Below, piece by piece: positions 61,959 to 64,000 of a stretch of 64,000 nucleotides of DNA. Below the pieces are notes generated by a model. The model saw only the letters and a program-made list of their open reading frames with translations, made no database searches and was not told the origin of the DNA. Every line of letters begins with the position of its first letter. Position 1 is the stretch's first letter. The translations under genes and the position numbers were made by a program. Origin of the DNA: Flavobacterium salilacus subsp. salilacus (lineage in GTDB: Bacteria; Bacteroidota; Bacteroidia; Flavobacteriales; Flavobacteriaceae); the NCBI RefSeq assembly GCF_004634195.1, contig NZ_SKBP01000004.1, positions 202,746-266,745 on the forward strand, written 5' to 3'.

Positions 61959-61996
61959 AAAACAAAACCCCCACTGTTCAGTGGGGGTTTTGTTTT
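61959..61996. terminator. Bidirectional terminator after DUF3078
   Basis: Long stem ACCCCCACT / AGTGGGGGT extended by A/T pairs on both sides. It lies between the DUF3078 gene (plus) and the PorE-like gene (minus). Confidence 0.9.
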
Positions 61997-62015
61997 ATAA
62001 TCAAGACTATTAGTT

Positions 62016-63905
62016 TTACTCTTTAGTCATTTCCACGATAATAAATTCCGAACGTCTGTTCTCAGCATGCTGCTCTTCGGTACAGTTTTCACCACAGCTT
62101 ACCTTGGGCTGGCTCTCTCCGAAGCCTTCACCTGAGATACGCTCTTTGGCAATCCCTTTAGAGATTACATACTGCACCGTAGCTTTAGCTCTTCTGGAAG
62201 ATAATCTCATGTTGTACTTATCGCTGCCACGGTTATCCGTATGCGCTTTCACCATAATCACCATCTTCTGGTCATCTTTCATCAACTCTACCAGTTTGTC
62301 CAACTCAAAAGCAGCCTCTTGGGTAATGTTGCTCTTATCAAACTCAAAGAAAATCGGTTTCAGGTTCACTATCGGAGGCGCTACAATCTCCTTAATCGGT
62401 TTCAGGTTGGCAGACACCATTACTTTCCCGCCATTGGTTTTGGCTATCGGGAAGGTGTTGCCTTCATACTTGTCGGCTATCGCCTGTATGGTATACGGTC
62501 TGTCACAATCCACATTATAGGTTACTTTACCGTCAGCTCCTGTTACTTTGCTTTCAATCACGTTGTTCTGCTCATCCAGTATGGCTACGCGTGCCGATGC
62601 CAGCGGTTTGCCGGTATTGGCGTCTTTTACCATTACAATGGCTTCCACTCCGCATACCGGGGTAGCGCTGTAGAGTTTGTCCATGCCGCTTCGGTTTGAA
62701 GCAAAATACCCCATGTTTTTAGTGGTATTGAAGGTAAAGGAAAAGTCATCCTGCGGGGAGTTGATCGGTGCGCCTACGTTCATGGCTTCTCCGCCATTGG
62801 CAAGATCAATCACATAAATGTCATGTCCGCCAAAACCGGAACGGGCATTTGATGAAAAATACAGGTGTCCGTCATCGGTAATAAACGGGAAGGTTTCTTT
62901 GCCTTCGGTGTTTACTTTTGTACCCAGGTTCACCGGTTCGCCATAGCTGTTGGCACCTTTTATTTCTACCTTCCAGATGTCGTTATCTCCGATAGAGCCT
63001 TCTCTGTCCGAAGCAAAATAGAGGGTTTTACCGTCTTTGCTGATGGCAGGGTTACCGGTACTCCAGCGTTTGTCGTTAAACGGAAGGGGTTGTACGTTGC
63101 CCCAGGTATCGCCTTGTTTGGTGGCTTTGTATAAGTACACCTGTCCTATTTTGGCATTGGCGTCTTTATCGCGTTCAAATTGTTTACTTTCTTTAAAGCT
63201 CTCACTGGCAAAATACATGGTTTTCCCGTCGGCGGTTACCGCTGCGGGACCGTCATGCCACTTGCTGTTGATACCTTCTACGGGTACAGGCTCGCTAAAG
63301 GTGCCGTTGGCATTGTAAGTTGCCATATACAGGTCTAAGTAGGGCTGGTCGTTCCATCCGTAGGTTTTACGGGCTTTGTTACGGGCACTGGTAAAGTACA
63401 GGGTGTTATCGTCGGTAAGTACCGGTCCGAAAGAGCCGTACTTCTCATCGTTGATGTCCAGTACTTTTTCATCAAACAGTTTGGCCTGGTTTCTCAGTTT
63501 AGGAAGATAGTTCGGGTCTTTCATAAAGATAACGGCACGTTGGTCGTTGGGTACCATTTTGGCAAATTGTTGCATTTGCTTGTTGGCTTCTTCATAACGT
63601 CCTGCTGCTTTAAGCATTTGCGCATAATGGTAATGGGTTTCGCTCTCGGCGTTGCCTGAGGCAACGGCTTTGTCATACCATTTTACGGCTTCTTTGTAGT
63701 TGAATACATTGTAGTAGCTGTCGCCCAGTTGTTTGTAAACGTAACCGTCGCCTTTGCCGTTGTTGGCCAGCTTAAGGTATTCTTCGGCGGCTTCCACATA
63801 TTCAAATCGGTCAAAGTGCTTGTCGGCGGCTTTGGTGTCTTTGTTCTGCGCCGTTACTGCCATAGTGGCGAGCATAAAACTAAGGGTAATATATAGGTTC
63901 TTCAT
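62016..63905 (-). CDS. PorE-like OmpA family protein (T9SS-associated)
   Basis: A 629-residue exported protein (signal ITLSFMLATMAVTAQ) with four parts. There are N-terminal TPR-like helices (about 25-110: EYVEAAEEYLKLANNG, YKEAVKWYDKAVASG). A beta propeller of PD40/WD40-like blades follows (about 155-420; DDNTLYFTSARNK, GKTLYFASDREGSIGDNDIWKVE, DGHLYFSSNARSGFGGHDIYVID). Then come a carboxypeptidase-regulatory-like domain (about 425-500) and a C-terminal OmpA domain (ANRRSEFII end). This is the PorE layout linked to type IX secretion and gliding. The PorP/SprF gene just upstream on the same strand supports this. Confidence 0.88.
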   Translation of the reverse strand: MKNLYITLSFMLATMAVTAQNKDTKAADKHFDRFEYVEAAEEYLKLANNGKGDGYVYKQLGDSYYNVFNYKEAVKWYDKAVASGNAESETHYHYAQMLKAAGRYEEANKQMQQFAKMVPNDQRAVIFMKDPNYLPKLRNQAKLFDEKVLDINDEKYGSFGPVLTDDNTLYFTSARNKARKTYGWNDQPYLDLYMATYNANGTFSEPVPVEGINSKWHDGPAAVTADGKTMYFASESFKESKQFERDKDANAKIGQVYLYKATKQGDTWGNVQPLPFNDKRWSTGNPAISKDGKTLYFASDREGSIGDNDIWKVEIKGANSYGEPVNLGTKVNTEGKETFPFITDDGHLYFSSNARSGFGGHDIYVIDLANGGEAMNVGAPINSPQDDFSFTFNTTKNMGYFASNRSGMDKLYSATPVCGVEAIVMVKDANTGKPLASARVAILDEQNNVIESKVTGADGKVTYNVDCDRPYTIQAIADKYEGNTFPIAKTNGGKVMVSANLKPIKEIVAPPIVNLKPIFFEFDKSNITQEAAFELDKLVELMKDDQKMVIMVKAHTDNRGSDKYNMRLSSRRAKATVQYVISKGIAKERISGEGFGESQPKVSCGENCTEEQHAENRRSEFIIVEMTKE

Positions 63906-63926
63906 TTTCTTATGTCGCTTTTAGGT

Positions 63927-64000
63927 TTAGAAATAACGAGGTGAACGTGAAACTTTCTTCGGGAAGTTTACATCAAACAGGAGTATGACCTCATGCGAAG
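63927..64000 (-). CDS. PorP/SprF family membrane protein, 3' end only
   Basis: Reading the minus strand from the window edge, the frame runs 23 codons (SHEVILLFDVNFPKKVSRSPRYF) and stops at TAA (63929-63927). The ending SPRYF is typical of PorP/SprF outer-membrane proteins, which work with type IX secretion and usually pair with the OmpA/PorE-like gene that follows 22 bp later. Only the C-terminal strand is in the window, so the assignment rests on this ending and on context. Confidence 0.7.
   Translation of the reverse strand, partial: SHEVILLFDVNFPKKVSRSPRYF

Overview
The window reads as a chromosomal segment of a Bacteroidota bacterium, most likely Flavobacteriaceae and perhaps Flavobacterium. 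The evidence is a set of Bacteroidota-restricted families (GIN/DUF2807, DUF4837, DUF2480, DUF3078, HmuY, a PorP/SprF + PorE-like OmpA pair), promoters of the TTG-N19/20-TAnnTTTG type, almost no Shine-Dalgarno sequences, and AT-rich spacers between moderately AT-rich genes. There is no prophage, insertion sequence, CRISPR array or rRNA operon. One tRNA (Cys) is present.

Layout. 0-2.1 kb: a DUF2971 gene, an unknown gene and rpiB. 2.1-2.7 kb: a very AT-rich gene-free spacer with four exact copies of TTATCAACA, an (ATC)4 run and an AT-rich stretch, proposed here as a replication-origin candidate. 2.7-15.4 kb: rnr, two GIN-domain proteins, a LysE-type exporter, tRNA-Cys, folB, glnS, a YtxH/holin-like envelope operon, two SPFH proteins and gltX. 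15.6-23.5 kb: DUF4175 membrane protein, ybeY, mnmG, a lipoprotein, a methyltransferase and an OmpH-like protein. Four 16-bp palindromes matching ParB parS sites surround mnmG. 23.6-39.6 kb: PIF1-like helicase, DoxX, holB, pgk, an MltD-like transglycosylase, DUF4837, GNAT, OmpA, kup, and an rnpA-DUF4349-S41 protease operon with a divergent S24 regulator. 39.8-45 kb: M1 and S8 peptidases and an MBL-fold hydrolase.

45-62 kb is an iron block. sufA-sufB-sufC-sufD comes first, then a complete haem-uptake locus (TonB receptor, HmuY, HmuS, HmuVUT), then sufS, a lipoprotein, sufE, sufT, DUF2480 and DUF3078. The sufA, receptor and hmuT promoters share a TTTAGA-type operator directly after the -7 box, so one iron-responsive repressor may control both the cluster-assembly and the haem genes. 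All three suf junctions (A/B, B/C, C/D) carry inverted-repeat elements. Two of these elements enclose a small four-helix-bundle (23S rRNA intervening-sequence-type) gene, giving the look of small mobile cassettes that landed repeatedly in one operon without breaking a reading frame.

The right edge holds a PorE-like OmpA protein and the last 23 codons of a PorP/SprF gene, which are parts of the type IX secretion/gliding outer-membrane machinery.

The most interesting items are the cassette-riddled suf operon, the shared iron operator, and the combination of an oriC-like spacer with a parS cluster about 17 kb away. All family assignments come from recognising sequence motifs by eye; no search was run.
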